Origin: Sinorhizobium sp. 6-70
GTDB taxonomy: Bacteria; Pseudomonadota; Alphaproteobacteria; Rhizobiales; Rhizobiaceae
Direction of reading: 5' to 3'
Length of the DNA: 64,000 nucleotides
Assembly: GCF_030124375.1 (NCBI RefSeq)
Contig: NZ_JASKLS010000005.1
Coordinates: 186,001-250,000, forward strand
In this document: positions 9,601 through 17,872 of the stretch, in pieces
Layout: every line of letters starts with the position of its first letter
Numbering within the stretch: the first letter of the stretch is position 1
Position numbers and translations under genes: made by a program
Notes under the pieces: generated by a model
Databases searched by the model: none
Told to the model about the DNA's origin: nothing
What the model saw: the letters and a program-made list of their open reading frames with translations, nothing else

Positions 9601-9954
9601 GTTCTGCAGCGCCTGCAAGATCTCCGGATCGACCTGCTCGCCCAACGTGGTAAAGCTGCAGAGATCGGCAAAGACGATCGTGACCGTGCGGCGGTCGGCA
9701 CCACTGTCCGCGCTCGAACGCGGCGGAGAGACGACCTGCGGCGCCGTGCCGGAAACATCAGGCCGCGGCGCTGGTGCGGACCGAGGCTCCGACGGTGCCG
9801 ACGCACTGATCTGGGTGCCGCATTGCGGGCAAAATGCGAAGTGCGGCGGACAGGAATAGCCGCAACCCGGGCACAGGTTCTGCTGTTTCGCTCCGCACTT
9901 CGGGCAAAACGCAAAACCGCTTTGTATTTCGTAGCCGCATTCGTGACAGTTCAT
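6679..9954 (-). CDS. Zinc-ribbon / class III adenylate cyclase / ATPase / TPR signalling protein
   Basis: The product is 1091 residues. Two zinc ribbons open the protein (Cys 3, 6, 17, 20 and 28, 31, 42, 45). A class III nucleotide cyclase domain follows at about 88-270: metal-binding Asp97 and Asp141, Lys137 in DKFIGD, and Asn218/Arg222 in NTAQR, so the active site looks complete. Then comes an AAA-type ATPase with Walker A GEAGIGKT at 319-326, as in the MalT/LuxR-type 'predicted ATPase' group, and a long C-terminal half of TPR-like helical repeats. The start ATG at 9954 begins exactly at the zinc ribbon (MNCHECGYE); the frame upstream is non-coding in character. Product cAMP is inferred from family. 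The ATPase/TPR part probably senses a partner or ligand and controls the cyclase. It appears to be a single-gene unit. Confidence 0.85.
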   Translation of the reverse strand: MNCHECGYEIQSGFAFCPKCGAKQQNLCPGCGYSCPPHFAFCPQCGTQISASAPSEPRSAPAPRPDVSGTAPQVVSPPRSSADSGADRRTVTIVFADLCSFTTLGEQVDPEILQALQNELFEELTQAVEAFGGFVDKFIGDALLALFGAPVAHEDDPERALRAALEMVRRAALVGERWHERIGLPLNLHIGVNTGPVVTGAFGAGGSKSYSVTGDTVNTAQRLQSMAGPDEILVGPVTHRLTRHAFAYETLGAVTLRGKAGSVQVHRMTGALDMPRAARGLDALGLSAPLIGRDREIGRLRDCLALACGGTAQLVRLTGEAGIGKTRLVNDFLAGLGEESEFVHVAVRRAGCSPLGEPSYGTLARVLRSAYGISSTDTAEQTQEGLSLGLAEIGFPSAEIERLMPLFFHILGIGDRDGMLQHIAPEQVRRQLFSAIRTILERRLDQAPLLLVIEDLHWADSASLEALRFVLDRLDRRPLMLLTTQRPDAGPDMLAPGRTSITALRLGPLSAADGRRLLSAFFGEGRLPNKLCERILRRAGGNPLFIEEIVRSLIDLETLRRDGSDWRVAGGEATVDIPVGIEAMLLARIDRLPQEVRRLVHCAAVIGPSFEANLLRRIAVAPADVDRGLELLCDTEIIEEAGSERSSQSYRFMQSLLHEAVYNNLLVKRRTEIHAAIAEALERRYGEKPERFEELALLGHHFSQSANRSKGARYLMAAGDRARQLCANEDAIRYYRQAMAALAALGEERPEWFVARERVADLLEPTGERAAAEEHYRALLGYERISTDPVASARILRKLGHLRWEAGDREQAQANFSDAAVLLASADAPVESASLLQERGHLAFRMGDYLAASKWADDALSRVGDLAREAGDETRREAALVTAEALNTKGVALARRGRRREAIAAVEESVGVAEAATLMQAACRGYTNLGVLYTIVDPKLAIDVCRRGLDMARRIGDLGFQARLLANLAVACCTFTDRCAAEGVPAAEKAIEIDRALDQRDHLPVSLLVLGQIYQCHDRPHEASRLYGEALDLARETSEAQVLFPCYDGLGALCLDAGDLEAAERYFTLARDICARHDLDPEALMILPFLD

Positions 9955-10253
9955 CTCGGACGAACCTCGAGAAAGTCCGCCATGCCCGGGAACGCCCGAG
10001 CCTGTCGGGTTTGAATGCCCAACGACAATGGACTTGTTGCCGTGGCTTGGCAAGCAAACGCCGGATGGCCGCGGCAGGCGCGCCTCGGACGTGTGCACGT
10101 GATGCGGCGACGCACACCGCAAGGTGCATAGGTCGACGGAAATAATCTGACGCAAAAGATGACGCGCACGCAATTTTGCGCTAGTACCCGTGCACCGGCA
10201 CTCCCGGATCGCCACATCCGCGCAATGACATTCGTCCGTGAAGGAATACGTTC
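9955..10253. other. Divergent intergenic region between cyclase and ilvD
   Basis: About 300 bases separate two divergently transcribed genes, so promoters for both should lie here. I see no clear gene, repeat or strong palindrome. The GAAGGA preceding ilvD is an evident ribosome site. Confidence 0.5.
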
Positions 10254-12092
10254 ATGCCTGCCTATCGCTCCCGCACCACCACCCACGGCCGTAACATGGC
10301 CGGCGCCCGCGGCCTCTGGCGCGCAACGGGCATGAAGGACAGCGACTTCGGCAAACCGATTATCGCGGTGGTGAACTCGTTCACGCAGTTTGTGCCGGGC
10401 CACGTGCATCTTAAGGATATGGGCCAGCTCGTCGCCCGCGAGATCGAGGCGGCCGGCGGTGTCGCCAAGGAATTCAACACGATCGCCGTCGACGACGGCA
10501 TCGCCATGGGCCATGACGGCATGCTCTATTCGCTGCCCTCACGCGAAATCATCGCCGACAGCGTCGAATACATGGTCAACGCGCACTGCGCCGATGCCAT
10601 GGTCTGCATTTCCAACTGCGACAAGATCACGCCCGGCATGCTGATGGCGGCACTTCGCCTCAACATCCCGGCCGTCTTCGTCTCCGGCGGTCCGATGGAA
10701 GCCGGCAAGGTCGTGCTGCACGGCAAGAAACACGCACTCGACCTCGTCGACGCGATGGTCGCTGCCGCCGACGACAATGTTTCCGACGAGGACGTCAAGG
10801 TCATCGAGCGTTCCGCCTGCCCGACCTGCGGCTCCTGCTCGGGCATGTTCACGGCGAACTCGATGAACTGTCTGACCGAGGCGCTCGGCCTGTCGCTCCC
10901 CGGCAACGGTTCGACGCTCGCTACCCACGCCGACCGCAAGCGTCTCTTCGTCGAGGCCGGCCACCTGGTGGTCGATCTCGCGCGCCGCTACTACGAACAG
11001 GAAGACGAACGCGTCCTGCCACGCACAATCGCTTCCAAGCAAGCCTTCGAGAATGCCATGGCGCTCGATATCGCCATGGGCGGCTCGACCAACACCGTGC
11101 TGCACATCCTCGCCGCGGCCTATGAGGGCGAGGTAGACTTCACCATGGACGATATCGACCGGTTGTCACGCAAGGTTCCCTGTCTGTCGAAGGTCGCACC
11201 CGCAAAGGCCGACGTGCATATGGAAGACGTGCACCGCGCCGGCGGCATCATGTCGATCCTCGGCGAACTCGACAAAGGCGGCCTCATCAACCGCGACTGC
11301 GTGACCGTACACAGCGAGACGCTCGGCGACGCGATCGACCGTTGGGACATCACCCGCACGTCGAGCGAAACCGTCCGCGATTTCTACCGTGCCGCGCCGG
11401 GCGGCATCCCGACCCAGGTCGCTTTCAGCCAGGAGGCGCGCTGGGAAGATCTTGATACCGACCGCGAGAAGGGCGTCATCCGCTCGGTCGAGCATCCCTT
11501 CTCGAAGGACGGCGGCCTTGCCGTCCTCAAGGGCAACATCGCGCTCGACGGCTGCATCGTCAAAACGGCGGGCGTCGACGAAAGCATCCTGAAGTTTTCC
11601 GGCCGGGCCCGGGTCTTCGAAAGTCAGGACGCCTCCGTCAAGGCGATCCTCGCCAACGAGATCAACGCGGGCGACGTCGTGGTCATCCGCTACGAAGGTC
11701 CGAAGGGCGGGCCGGGCATGCAGGAAATGCTCTACCCGACGAGCTATCTGAAGTCGAAGGGCCTCGGCAAGGCCTGCGCGCTCATCACCGACGGCCGCTT
11801 CTCCGGCGGTACGTCCGGCCTCTCCATCGGCCACGTATCACCCGAGGCGGCGAACGGCGGCACGATCGGCTTGGTGCGCGAAGGCGACATGATCGACATC
11901 GACATTCCGAACCGGACGATCAGCCTGCGGGTCGACGAAGCCGCGCTCGCCACCCGCCGCGCCGAGCAGGACGCCAAGGGCTGGAAGCCGGCCGAGCAGC
12001 GCAAGCGTCGGGTGACGACCGCGCTCAAGGCCTACGCCGCTTTTGCGACCTCTGCCGACCGTGGCGCCGTTCGCGATCTCGGCGACCGGTAA
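10254..12092 (+). CDS. ilvD: Dihydroxy-acid dehydratase
   Basis: The product is 612 residues, the normal IlvD length. It converts 2,3-dihydroxy-isovalerate (and the methylvalerate homologue) to the 2-keto acids of valine/isoleucine synthesis in the cytoplasm. Iron-sulfur cluster and active-site motifs are visible: [12 protein letters not shown] and [20 protein letters not shown], then a C-terminal [16 protein letters not shown]. The start at ATG 10254 has GAAGGA upstream and begins with the conserved [19 protein letters not shown]. The gene stands alone, with its own terminator. Sugar-acid dehydratases (Edd) are relatives, but the sequence pattern and length match IlvD. Confidence 0.96.
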   Translation: MPAYRSRTTTHGRNMAGARGLWRATGMKDSDFGKPIIAVVNSFTQFVPGHVHLKDMGQLVAREIEAAGGVAKEFNTIAVDDGIAMGHDGMLYSLPSREIIADSVEYMVNAHCADAMVCISNCDKITPGMLMAALRLNIPAVFVSGGPMEAGKVVLHGKKHALDLVDAMVAAADDNVSDEDVKVIERSACPTCGSCSGMFTANSMNCLTEALGLSLPGNGSTLATHADRKRLFVEAGHLVVDLARRYYEQEDERVLPRTIASKQAFENAMALDIAMGGSTNTVLHILAAAYEGEVDFTMDDIDRLSRKVPCLSKVAPAKADVHMEDVHRAGGIMSILGELDKGGLINRDCVTVHSETLGDAIDRWDITRTSSETVRDFYRAAPGGIPTQVAFSQEARWEDLDTDREKGVIRSVEHPFSKDGGLAVLKGNIALDGCIVKTAGVDESILKFSGRARVFESQDASVKAILANEINAGDVVVIRYEGPKGGPGMQEMLYPTSYLKSKGLGKACALITDGRFSGGTSGLSIGHVSPEAANGGTIGLVREGDMIDIDIPNRTISLRVDEAALATRRAEQDAKGWKPAEQRKRRVTTALKAYAAFATSADRGAVRDLGDR

Positions 12093-12116
12093 TCGCCGCA
12101 CCCCGACCGCAAAAAG

Positions 12117-12141
12117 GCTCCCGTCGCGGCGGGAGCTTTTT
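12117..12141. terminator. Rho-independent terminator (ilvD, likely bidirectional)
   Basis: A seven-base stem GCTCCCG/CGGGAGC (12117-12123 with 12130-12136) is followed by TTTTT and preceded by AAAAAG. It can therefore work for ilvD and for the convergent GFA gene on the minus strand. Confidence 0.85.
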
Positions 12142-12171
12142 CGTTATGCGTGCTTGCAGGTGCCGCGCAGA

Positions 12172-12576
12172 TCACATGTGCCGCGTCTCGGCGGGCGCGT
12201 TCCACCAGTTGTTGTGCAGGCCGTCCATGTACTGGATCGGCAAGGTCGCGAGCACGGCCGGATCGACATCGTCGAGGCAGGCGACATTGATGGAGACGAA
12301 CGCGCCGCCGATCTCTTCGACATATCCGTGGCCGTAGGGCGCCATACCGCAGCTCTCGCAGAACCGGTGATGGCCGCTCATCGTGGCGAACTGATAATCG
12401 CCGATACCGGCTTCGTCACAGAGTAGGCGGAAATCCTCCGGCTTCACGATCGCGCCCCAATAGCGCGTTTTCGAGCAGTACGAACAATTGCAACGGCTGG
12501 TCCCAGCCTCGAGATCGGCATCAACCTCGTAGCGGATCCGTCCGCAATGGCAGCTACCCTTGTAGGTCATCTTCAT
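12172..12576 (-). CDS. GFA (glutathione-dependent formaldehyde-activating-like) family protein
   Basis: The product is 134 residues. The family signature is present: GSCHCGRIRYEV near residue 6, CNCSYCSKTR near residue 30 and FCESCG near residue 63, supplying the cysteines of the zinc-binding GFA/CENP-V fold. Members are often annotated as S-(hydroxymethyl)glutathione-forming, but most are uncharacterised, so no reaction is assigned. The start at 12576 is chosen for its GGGAGGAA site; the frame continues upstream without such a signal. It is convergent with ilvD and shares the terminator. The MarR gene upstream runs the same way 154 bases away. Confidence 0.8.
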   Translation of the reverse strand: MKMTYKGSCHCGRIRYEVDADLEAGTSRCNCSYCSKTRYWGAIVKPEDFRLLCDEAGIGDYQFATMSGHHRFCESCGMAPYGHGYVEEIGGAFVSINVACLDDVDPAVLATLPIQYMDGLHNNWWNAPAETRHM

Positions 12577-12729
12577 CGTCGTTCCTCCCGCCTGAAAAGC
12601 CACGGCTTTGCAGCGACGCGGCGTTGCCGGCGAGATCAGCACGATCTTCAACGGAAAGCCATCCTCATTATCCATGGCCCAGCTTGAAGGAGCTGACTTG
12701 CACCGGGGCGCGGTCGCCCCCTCCCGGCA

Positions 12730-13176
12730 TCACGTGAGCGCCACAAGATCAGCGCGCAGGCGGTCTGGAACATTCGCGCCGAGCTGTGCATCGACCTCGG
12801 CATGCGTTTCCTTCCAGATCGGCACCGCCCGGGCGAGCAGCCGCTCGCCCTCCGCCGTCAGCCTCAGGCGCCGCAACCGACGGTCCTCCGGATCGACAAG
12901 GACGTCGATAAGCCCGCGGCGCTCAAGCGGCTTCAGCGCCGCGGTCAGCGTCGTACGGTCCATGGCAAGCAGCGAGGCGACCATGCTGATACTCGGCGGT
13001 TCCGGCCGGTTGAGCGACATCAGCAGCGAGAACTGCCCGTTTGTGATATCGAGAGGCCGCAGCGCCTCGTCGAACCGCCGTGCGAGTGCCCGGGCAGCGC
13101 GCTGGATATGCAGGCACAGGCAGTTGTCCCTGACGAGGACTGTGGTGGCGAAGGGTACCAGAAGCGACTTTGACAT
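12730..13176 (-). CDS. MarR-family transcriptional regulator
   Basis: The product is 148 residues with the winged helix typical of MarR: PLDITNGQFSLLMSLNR, SISMVASLLAMDRTTLTAALKPLERRGLI, then the wing DPEDRRLRRLRLTAEG. It is a dimeric DNA-binding repressor that usually responds to phenolic or oxidative ligands. It is transcribed divergently from the DUF899 gene, with a palindrome between them (13188-13199), the usual arrangement for autoregulation and control of the neighbour. The start codon ATG 13176 has no good ribosome site and lies only 11 bases from the palindrome, so the message may be nearly leaderless. Confidence 0.9.
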   Translation of the reverse strand: MSKSLLVPFATTVLVRDNCLCLHIQRAARALARRFDEALRPLDITNGQFSLLMSLNRPEPPSISMVASLLAMDRTTLTAALKPLERRGLIDVLVDPEDRRLRRLRLTAEGERLLARAVPIWKETHAEVDAQLGANVPDRLRADLVALT

Positions 13177-13187
13177 GGTTGAGTAAT

Positions 13188-13199
13188 GTTGATATCAAC
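13188..13199. promoter_or_regulatory. Candidate MarR operator, perfect palindrome
   Basis: GTTGATATCAAC is a perfect 12-base palindrome in the 63-base gap between the divergent MarR and DUF899 genes. AT-rich palindromes of this size in this position are typical MarR-family operators. Confidence 0.6.
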
Positions 13200-13239
13200 G
13201 TAATTAGTCAAGTGCTACATTTCGTGAGGAGGAAAGAGC

Positions 13240-13965
13240 ATGAGACCCAACCATGCCATCGTGTCATCCGAGGAATGGCTGAAGGCGCGCAAATCGCTTC
13301 TCGCCCTGGAAAAGGAACACACCCGCTTGCGGGACCGCATCAATGCCGAGCGTCAGGCTCTGCCCTGGGTAAGGATGGACAAATCCTATGTCTTCGAAAC
13401 GCTTGCCGGTCCGAAGACATTGTCGGAGCTTTTCGGCGGGCGCAGCCAGCTCGTCGTCTATCACTTCATGCTTGGAGCAGACTGGGAAGCCGGATGTCCA
13501 AGCTGCTCGTTCCTGGCCGATCACTTCGCCGGCATGCTGCCGCATCTCAATCATCACGATGTCACGCTGATCGCCGCTTCGAACGCCCCGCTCGCCAAGA
13601 TCGAAGCCTATCGCAAGCGAATGGGCTGGCACTTCCCTTGGGTCTCGGCTCACGGCAACGACTTCAACAGCGACTTCCATGTGTCCTTCACGCCCGCCGA
13701 ACTCGCGGGCGACAAGGTCGTCTACAACTTCACGGAAATTGACAGCGGCGAGGCCTACGAAGAGCTTCCCGGGCTCAGCGCCTTCTACAAGGATGAGGAC
13801 GGCACCGTCTATCATACCTATTCCACCTATGCCCGCGGCCTGGAGGAGCTTGTCGGCACCTTCATGCTGCTCGATCGGGCGCCCAAGGGGCGGAACGAAG
13901 GCACGATCATGGACTTCGTCCGCCGCCACGACGAATACGAGGAGGCGCCCAGGCAACGGGCCTGA
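13240..13965 (+). CDS. DUF899-family thioredoxin-like protein
   Basis: The product is 241 residues and matches the DUF899 family of thioredoxin-fold proteins: an N-terminal helix with EEWLKARKSLLALEKEHTRLRD, WVRMDKSYVF, then YHFMLGADWEAGCPSCSFLADHF with a CPSC pair near residues 87-90, and a C-terminal DFVRRHDEY. It is cytoplasmic with no signal peptide. The reaction is unknown; a thiol-redox function is suggested by the CxxC. A GGAGGA ribosome site precedes ATG 13240. The divergent MarR gene and intervening palindrome suggest it is an inducible stress gene. Confidence 0.85.
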   Translation: MRPNHAIVSSEEWLKARKSLLALEKEHTRLRDRINAERQALPWVRMDKSYVFETLAGPKTLSELFGGRSQLVVYHFMLGADWEAGCPSCSFLADHFAGMLPHLNHHDVTLIAASNAPLAKIEAYRKRMGWHFPWVSAHGNDFNSDFHVSFTPAELAGDKVVYNFTEIDSGEAYEELPGLSAFYKDEDGTVYHTYSTYARGLEELVGTFMLLDRAPKGRNEGTIMDFVRRHDEYEEAPRQRA

Positions 13966-14062
13966 GCTTGATAACGACCGGGGAACCATCGGCGTTTCCG
14001 AGCGTTGCTATATCTCGCGGCGTTCCAGTCCGGGACGCCGCGTCTCGCCATTGGAGGGATTG

Positions 14063-14536
14063 ATGAAGGCGGAACCTCAGGAGGAACACCGGTGGCTGGA
14101 ACAATTGCTCGGTGAGTGGGAGGTGACGTCGCTACCTCCGACCGAAGGCGACCAGACGCAGGCTCCATGGACGGAAAACGTTCGCTCGATGCAGGGACTG
14201 TGGGTCGTCTGCGAGGGAAAAGGCACGATGCCGGACGGTAGCCCCGCCCAGTCGCTGATGACCCTTGGGTTCAATCCGCAGACGAACCGCTATGTCGGCA
14301 CCTGGGTCGGCTCGATGATGACGCACATGTGGGTCTATGACGGCGTGCTCGAAGACGACCGCAAGACGCTTACGCTCAACTGTGAAGGGCCGGACTTCGA
14401 CCGACCCGGCAGATCCGCAAGCTATCAGGACGTAATCACCCTTATCGACGGCAACCATCGCACGCTGACGGCCCGTGTCCAGACCGAAGACGGAAACTGG
14501 AAGGAGATCATGGCCGCTGAATATCGCCGGCGCTAA
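14063..14536 (+). CDS. DUF1579-family protein
   Basis: The product is 157 residues: EEHRWLEQLLGEWEVTS at the N-terminus, GLWVVCEGKG, GFNPQTNRYVGTWVGSMMTHMW in the middle and a terminal EIMAAEYRRR. This is the pattern of DUF1579, a lipocalin-like beta-barrel family of unknown function. The start ATG 14063 is preceded by GGAGGG; the open frame further upstream overlaps the DUF899 gene and is rejected. The stop TAA (14534-14536) coincides with the first bases of a TAATGCATG repeat that recurs at 59929-59962. Confidence 0.8.
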   Translation: MKAEPQEEHRWLEQLLGEWEVTSLPPTEGDQTQAPWTENVRSMQGLWVVCEGKGTMPDGSPAQSLMTLGFNPQTNRYVGTWVGSMMTHMWVYDGVLEDDRKTLTLNCEGPDFDRPGRSASYQDVITLIDGNHRTLTARVQTEDGNWKEIMAAEYRRR

Positions 14537-14639
14537 TGCATGTCGCCCAAAAGTGTGCAGCGGTTTTGCGACAACGACATGCATAAGAACAAAGATGTAG
14601 AGCGCGTTGCATGAATTCGTCTGAACGTGATGCGCTTTA
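14534..14639 (+). repeat. Intergenic palindromic repeat with TAATGCATG border
   Basis: Bases 14534-14586 begin TAATGCATGTCG and end CGACATGCATAA, enclosing CCCAAAAGTGTGCAGCGGTTTT. The same core is found reversed at 59929-59962. Bases 14597-14639 hold a further module (GTAGAGCGCGTTGCATG...). Confidence 0.75.
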
Positions 14640-14715
14640 ATGACGGCAGGCAAACCACTGTTCCGTTGCCGCGAATGGCAGCACATTCCCACAGCAAAAA
14701 ACCGGAGGACGGAAA

Positions 14716-15486
14716 ATGACGGGTCAGCATGGGAAATTCGTCTGGTATGAACTGATGACGACCGACACGAAGGCCGCCCAAACATTCTACGAGAACGTGG
14801 TTGGCTGGAGCGGCAGCGATGCCGGTATGCCGGGCATCGAGTATACGCTGTTCTCCGTCGGTGATCGGCAGGTGGCGGGATTGATGACAATGCCCGAGGG
14901 CGCGCTGGAGATGAAGATCCCGCCGGCATGGCTCGGCTATGTCGCCGTCGATGACGTCGACGCGGCCGCCGCCAAGCTCGCAGCAGACGGCGGCAATGTT
15001 CACCGCGCTCCGGACGACATCCCGGGTGTCGGCCGCTTTGCCATTGTCACCGATCCGCATGGCGCCGTGTTCGCGCTTTTCAAGGGGACGAGTGAGGCGC
15101 CTGCAGCCCTGGAGCAGATGGCACCCGGAAACGTCGGCTGGCACGAACTGATGGCCGGCGACCTCGATACCGCCTTCCCGTTCTATTCCAGCCTTTTCGG
15201 CTGGACCAAGGACCAGGCGATGGACATGGGCGACATGGGCACCTACCAGATCTTCGCCTGGAACGGCACCCAGATCGGCGGCATGATGACCAAGCCGAAG
15301 GAGGTTCCCGCCCCCTACTGGCTTTACTATTTCAACGTCGAAGCGCTGGATACCGCAATCGAGCGGGCAAAAGCCGGCGGCGCGAAGATCGTGCTGGAGC
15401 CCATGGAAGTGCCGGGCGGAGCCTGGATCGTCCAATGCATCGATCCGCAGGGCGCCCTTTTTGCCCTCGTTGCACCAAAACGTTGA
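14716..15486 (+). CDS. Two-domain VOC (glyoxalase/bleomycin-resistance) family protein
   Basis: The product is 256 residues made of two VOC modules. The first is at about 5-125 (GKFVWYELMTTDTKAAQTFY, ending DPHGAVFALFKG). The second is at about 135-255 (NVGWHELMAGDLDTAFPFYS, ending DPQGALFALVAPK). This pattern matches VOC proteins often labelled glyoxalase-like or 27-kDa antigen-like. The metal-dependent reaction and substrate are not predictable. A GGAGG ribosome site precedes ATG 14716. The gene is isolated, ahead of a hairpin and a convergent LysR gene. Confidence 0.88.
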   Translation: MTGQHGKFVWYELMTTDTKAAQTFYENVVGWSGSDAGMPGIEYTLFSVGDRQVAGLMTMPEGALEMKIPPAWLGYVAVDDVDAAAAKLAADGGNVHRAPDDIPGVGRFAIVTDPHGAVFALFKGTSEAPAALEQMAPGNVGWHELMAGDLDTAFPFYSSLFGWTKDQAMDMGDMGTYQIFAWNGTQIGGMMTKPKEVPAPYWLYYFNVEALDTAIERAKAGGAKIVLEPMEVPGGAWIVQCIDPQGALFALVAPKR

Positions 15487-15517
15487 CGGCCTGTCGACCT
15501 GTGACACTTTAAGTCAA

Positions 15518-15543
15518 GGGCGCCTCTCCATGCGGGGGCGCCC
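15518..15543. terminator. Hairpin between convergent VOC and LysR genes
   Basis: GGGCGCC (15518-15524) pairs with GGCGCCC (15537-15543). No T-tract follows on the plus strand, so terminator function is weakly supported. Confidence 0.4.
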
Positions 15544-15621
15544 GTCTCGAATCCAAGCCGTGCGCATGTCTCACGCCGAAGCCGTCTCGACGCCGGTGTT
15601 TCCTTAGATTGCAGGATAAAA

Positions 15622-15681
15622 CATGCAGCAATTCAAAGTGCTACAGCGTACTTTGCGCGTCTGATAGACGCGCGTCGCTGT
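15622..15681 (-). repeat. RIME-like repeat copy overlapping the 3' end of the LysR gene
   Basis: Read on the minus strand this is CACAGCGACGCGCGTCTATC... through GACGCGCAAAGTACGCTGTAGC to GCTGCATG, the same element as at 58894 and 62114. It lacks the second palindrome (the TTTAAGG arm). The LysR stop codon (15641-15643) lies inside it. Confidence 0.85.
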
Positions 15682-16615
15682 GGTGATCGCTCGCCCGCGC
15701 GACCGGTTCCGGCGCCACGCGGGCATTCCGACCAAGGAAGTCGAGGACAGCCCGAATACGCGCGGGAAGCGCGCCGCCTTGGCCGAGGAAGACGGCGTGG
15801 ATCTCTTCCAGATCGCCGGGATTCAAGTCTTCAAGAATGGGAACGAGCCGCCCGGCGTCAATGTCGGCGCGCACGGTGAACTCCGCAAGCCGCGCCAGTC
15901 CGGCGCCGGCAAGGGCGAGATGGCGGAGCCCCTCGCCGTCGCTCACCTGCAGCGTGCCTGAAGCCGGCAGAATGATCGTTTCTCCGTCGGACCGGATCGG
16001 CCAGCCGTCGATGGCGCGCGCATAGCAGAAGCCGAGCCGGTTATGGCCCTCGAGCTCTTCGATGGTCGAGGGCGTCCCGTACTGATCGAGGTAGGAGGGC
16101 GCGGCCACGATCACCATTCGCGTGGCGCCGAGCTTGCGGGCAATCAGCGCCGAACTCTTCAGTGGCCCTGATCGGATGGCGATATCGGCACGCGCCTCGA
16201 TCAGGTCGACCACCGCGTCGGTCTGGACGATGTCGAGCGAGACGGCGGGAAAGCGCCCCCGGAATTCCGGCAGGAGCGGCATCAGGATATGGGTTGCGAA
16301 AGAAGCACTGACATTCAGCCGGACCCGACCCGTCGGCATCTCGCCTCCGGCCGCACAGCGTTCGGCCTCCTCGATGTCGGCCAGGATGCGGGCAGTGCGC
16401 TGGTAGAAGGCACAGCCCTCCGGCGTCAGTTGCAGCCGCCGCGTGGACCGGTTGACGAGGCGGACGCCAAGCCGCTCCTCGAGCCGGAGGACAAGCTTGC
16501 TGACTGCCGATGGCGTCATGCGGAAATGGCGCGCGGCCGACGAGAAGCCGCCGAGTTCGACCGCCCTGGCGAACACTTCCATTTCCCCTGAACGATTGAC
16601 GGAAAGCCGAGACAT
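15641..16615 (-). CDS. LysR-family transcriptional regulator
   Basis: The product is 324 residues. The N-terminal helix-turn-helix (EVFARAVELGGFSSAARHFR, MTPSAVSKLVLRLEERLG) and co-inducer domain are those of LysR regulators. It is divergent from the aldo-keto reductase gene across 108 bases, so it probably regulates that gene. At 324 residues it is longer than the usual ~300. The extra C-terminal residues, about 13 of them (HSDARLSDAQSTL), are encoded by an inserted RIME repeat that also supplies the TAG stop. The native protein probably ended near residue 310. Start ATG 16615 is the only good choice, just before the helix-turn-helix. Confidence 0.92.
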   Translation of the reverse strand: MSRLSVNRSGEMEVFARAVELGGFSSAARHFRMTPSAVSKLVLRLEERLGVRLVNRSTRRLQLTPEGCAFYQRTARILADIEEAERCAAGGEMPTGRVRLNVSASFATHILMPLLPEFRGRFPAVSLDIVQTDAVVDLIEARADIAIRSGPLKSSALIARKLGATRMVIVAAPSYLDQYGTPSTIEELEGHNRLGFCYARAIDGWPIRSDGETIILPASGTLQVSDGEGLRHLALAGAGLARLAEFTVRADIDAGRLVPILEDLNPGDLEEIHAVFLGQGGALPARIRAVLDFLGRNARVAPEPVARASDHHSDARLSDAQSTL

Positions 16616-16723
16616 ATGACTTCAACTCACAAATGATGTTCCGAACAGCAGTCTATCTCCAAAAGGCAAAGAGCTCCACGGTCCTGTCTCCAGACGCATT
16701 GAAACGACAAGGGAGTTTGCGAA

Positions 16724-17758
16724 ATGGAGTATCGACGGCTTGGCTCATCCGGCCTGAAGGTTCCGGCACTGAGCTTTGGCGCAGGCACGTTCGGCGGCAA
16801 GGGTCCGCTATTCGGCGCCTGGGGCGCGACGGACGACGCGGAAGCGCGCCGGCTTGTCGATATCTGCCTCGAGGCCGGCGTCAACCTCTTCGACACGGCG
16901 GATGTTTATTCGGATGGCGCCTCGGAGGAAGTGCTCGGCGCGGCGATCAAGGGCCGCCGAGAAAAGACGATCCTTTCCACCAAGATGTCGCTGCCGACAG
17001 GCGATGGCCCGAACGACGCCGGCTCATCCCGCTCGCGTCTCATCCACGGTGTCGAAGCGGCGCTGAAGCGTCTCGGAACCGACTATATCGACCTCATGCA
17101 GTTGCATGCCTTCGACGCCGGAACGCCGATCGAAGAGGTGCTCTCGACCCTCGACGTCTTGGTTCGTGCTGGCAAGCTCCGCTATGTCGGCGTCTCCAAC
17201 TTCTCCGGCTGGCAACTGATGAAATCGCTCGCGCTCGCCGAGAGGCATGGATATCCCCGCTACGTCGCTAACCAGGTCTACTATTCACTTGTCGGGCGTG
17301 ACTACGAATGGGAACTGATGCCGCTCGGTCTCGACCAGGGTGTCGGGGCGCTTGTCTGGAGTCCGCTGGGCTGGGGTCGGCTGACCGGCAAGATCCGCCG
17401 CGGCCAGCCGTGGCCGGCCGGAAGCCGGCTGCACGACACGGCCTCCTTCGGACCGCCGGTCGACGATGAAAAGCTCTACGACATCGTCGAAGTCCTCGAT
17501 GCTCTGGCAGACGAAACCGGCAGGACCGTGCCGCAGATCGCCATCAACTGGCTTCTGCAGCGGCCGACCGTTTCGAGCGTCATCGTCGGCGCCCGCAACG
17601 AAGAGCAGCTCCGGCAAAACCTCGGCGCTGTCGGCTGGTCGCTCTCTGCCGGCCAGCTGGCGCGCCTCGATAAGGTGAGTGCAATGACGGCGCCATACCC
17701 CCATTTCCCCTACTACCGGCAGGAAGGCTTCGCCCGCATCAATCCTCCGCCGGTCTGA
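16724..17758 (+). CDS. Aldo/keto reductase
   Basis: The product is 344 residues. It starts MEYRRLGSSGLKVPALSFG, the classical AKR opening. The catalytic tetrad is visible: Asp and Tyr in FDTADVYSDGASEEVLG, Lys in STKMSL and His in QLHAFD. A C-terminal NADPH-binding segment reads SSVIVGARNEEQLRQNL. It is a cytoplasmic NADPH-dependent oxidoreductase of the AKR11/12 or YhdN-like type; the physiological carbonyl substrate is unknown. GGGAG precedes the ATG. Divergence from a LysR gene suggests induction by a small-molecule ligand. Confidence 0.92.
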   Translation: MEYRRLGSSGLKVPALSFGAGTFGGKGPLFGAWGATDDAEARRLVDICLEAGVNLFDTADVYSDGASEEVLGAAIKGRREKTILSTKMSLPTGDGPNDAGSSRSRLIHGVEAALKRLGTDYIDLMQLHAFDAGTPIEEVLSTLDVLVRAGKLRYVGVSNFSGWQLMKSLALAERHGYPRYVANQVYYSLVGRDYEWELMPLGLDQGVGALVWSPLGWGRLTGKIRRGQPWPAGSRLHDTASFGPPVDDEKLYDIVEVLDALADETGRTVPQIAINWLLQRPTVSSVIVGARNEEQLRQNLGAVGWSLSAGQLARLDKVSAMTAPYPHFPYYRQEGFARINPPPV

Positions 17759-17872
17759 GCGGGCGACGCCCGGGATTCACGCCCCTGCTTTCGGCTTGCT
17801 TTCTTTCTTCGCATTGCACAAAATTCCCCGTGAATGGCCGGCAACGGACCGGCCATCGAGGGGAAAATCTGC

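Noticed and set aside
9955..10215. N-terminal extension of the large cyclase
   Set aside because: The residues are of low coding quality, and the zinc-ribbon domain starts right at the ATG at 9954.
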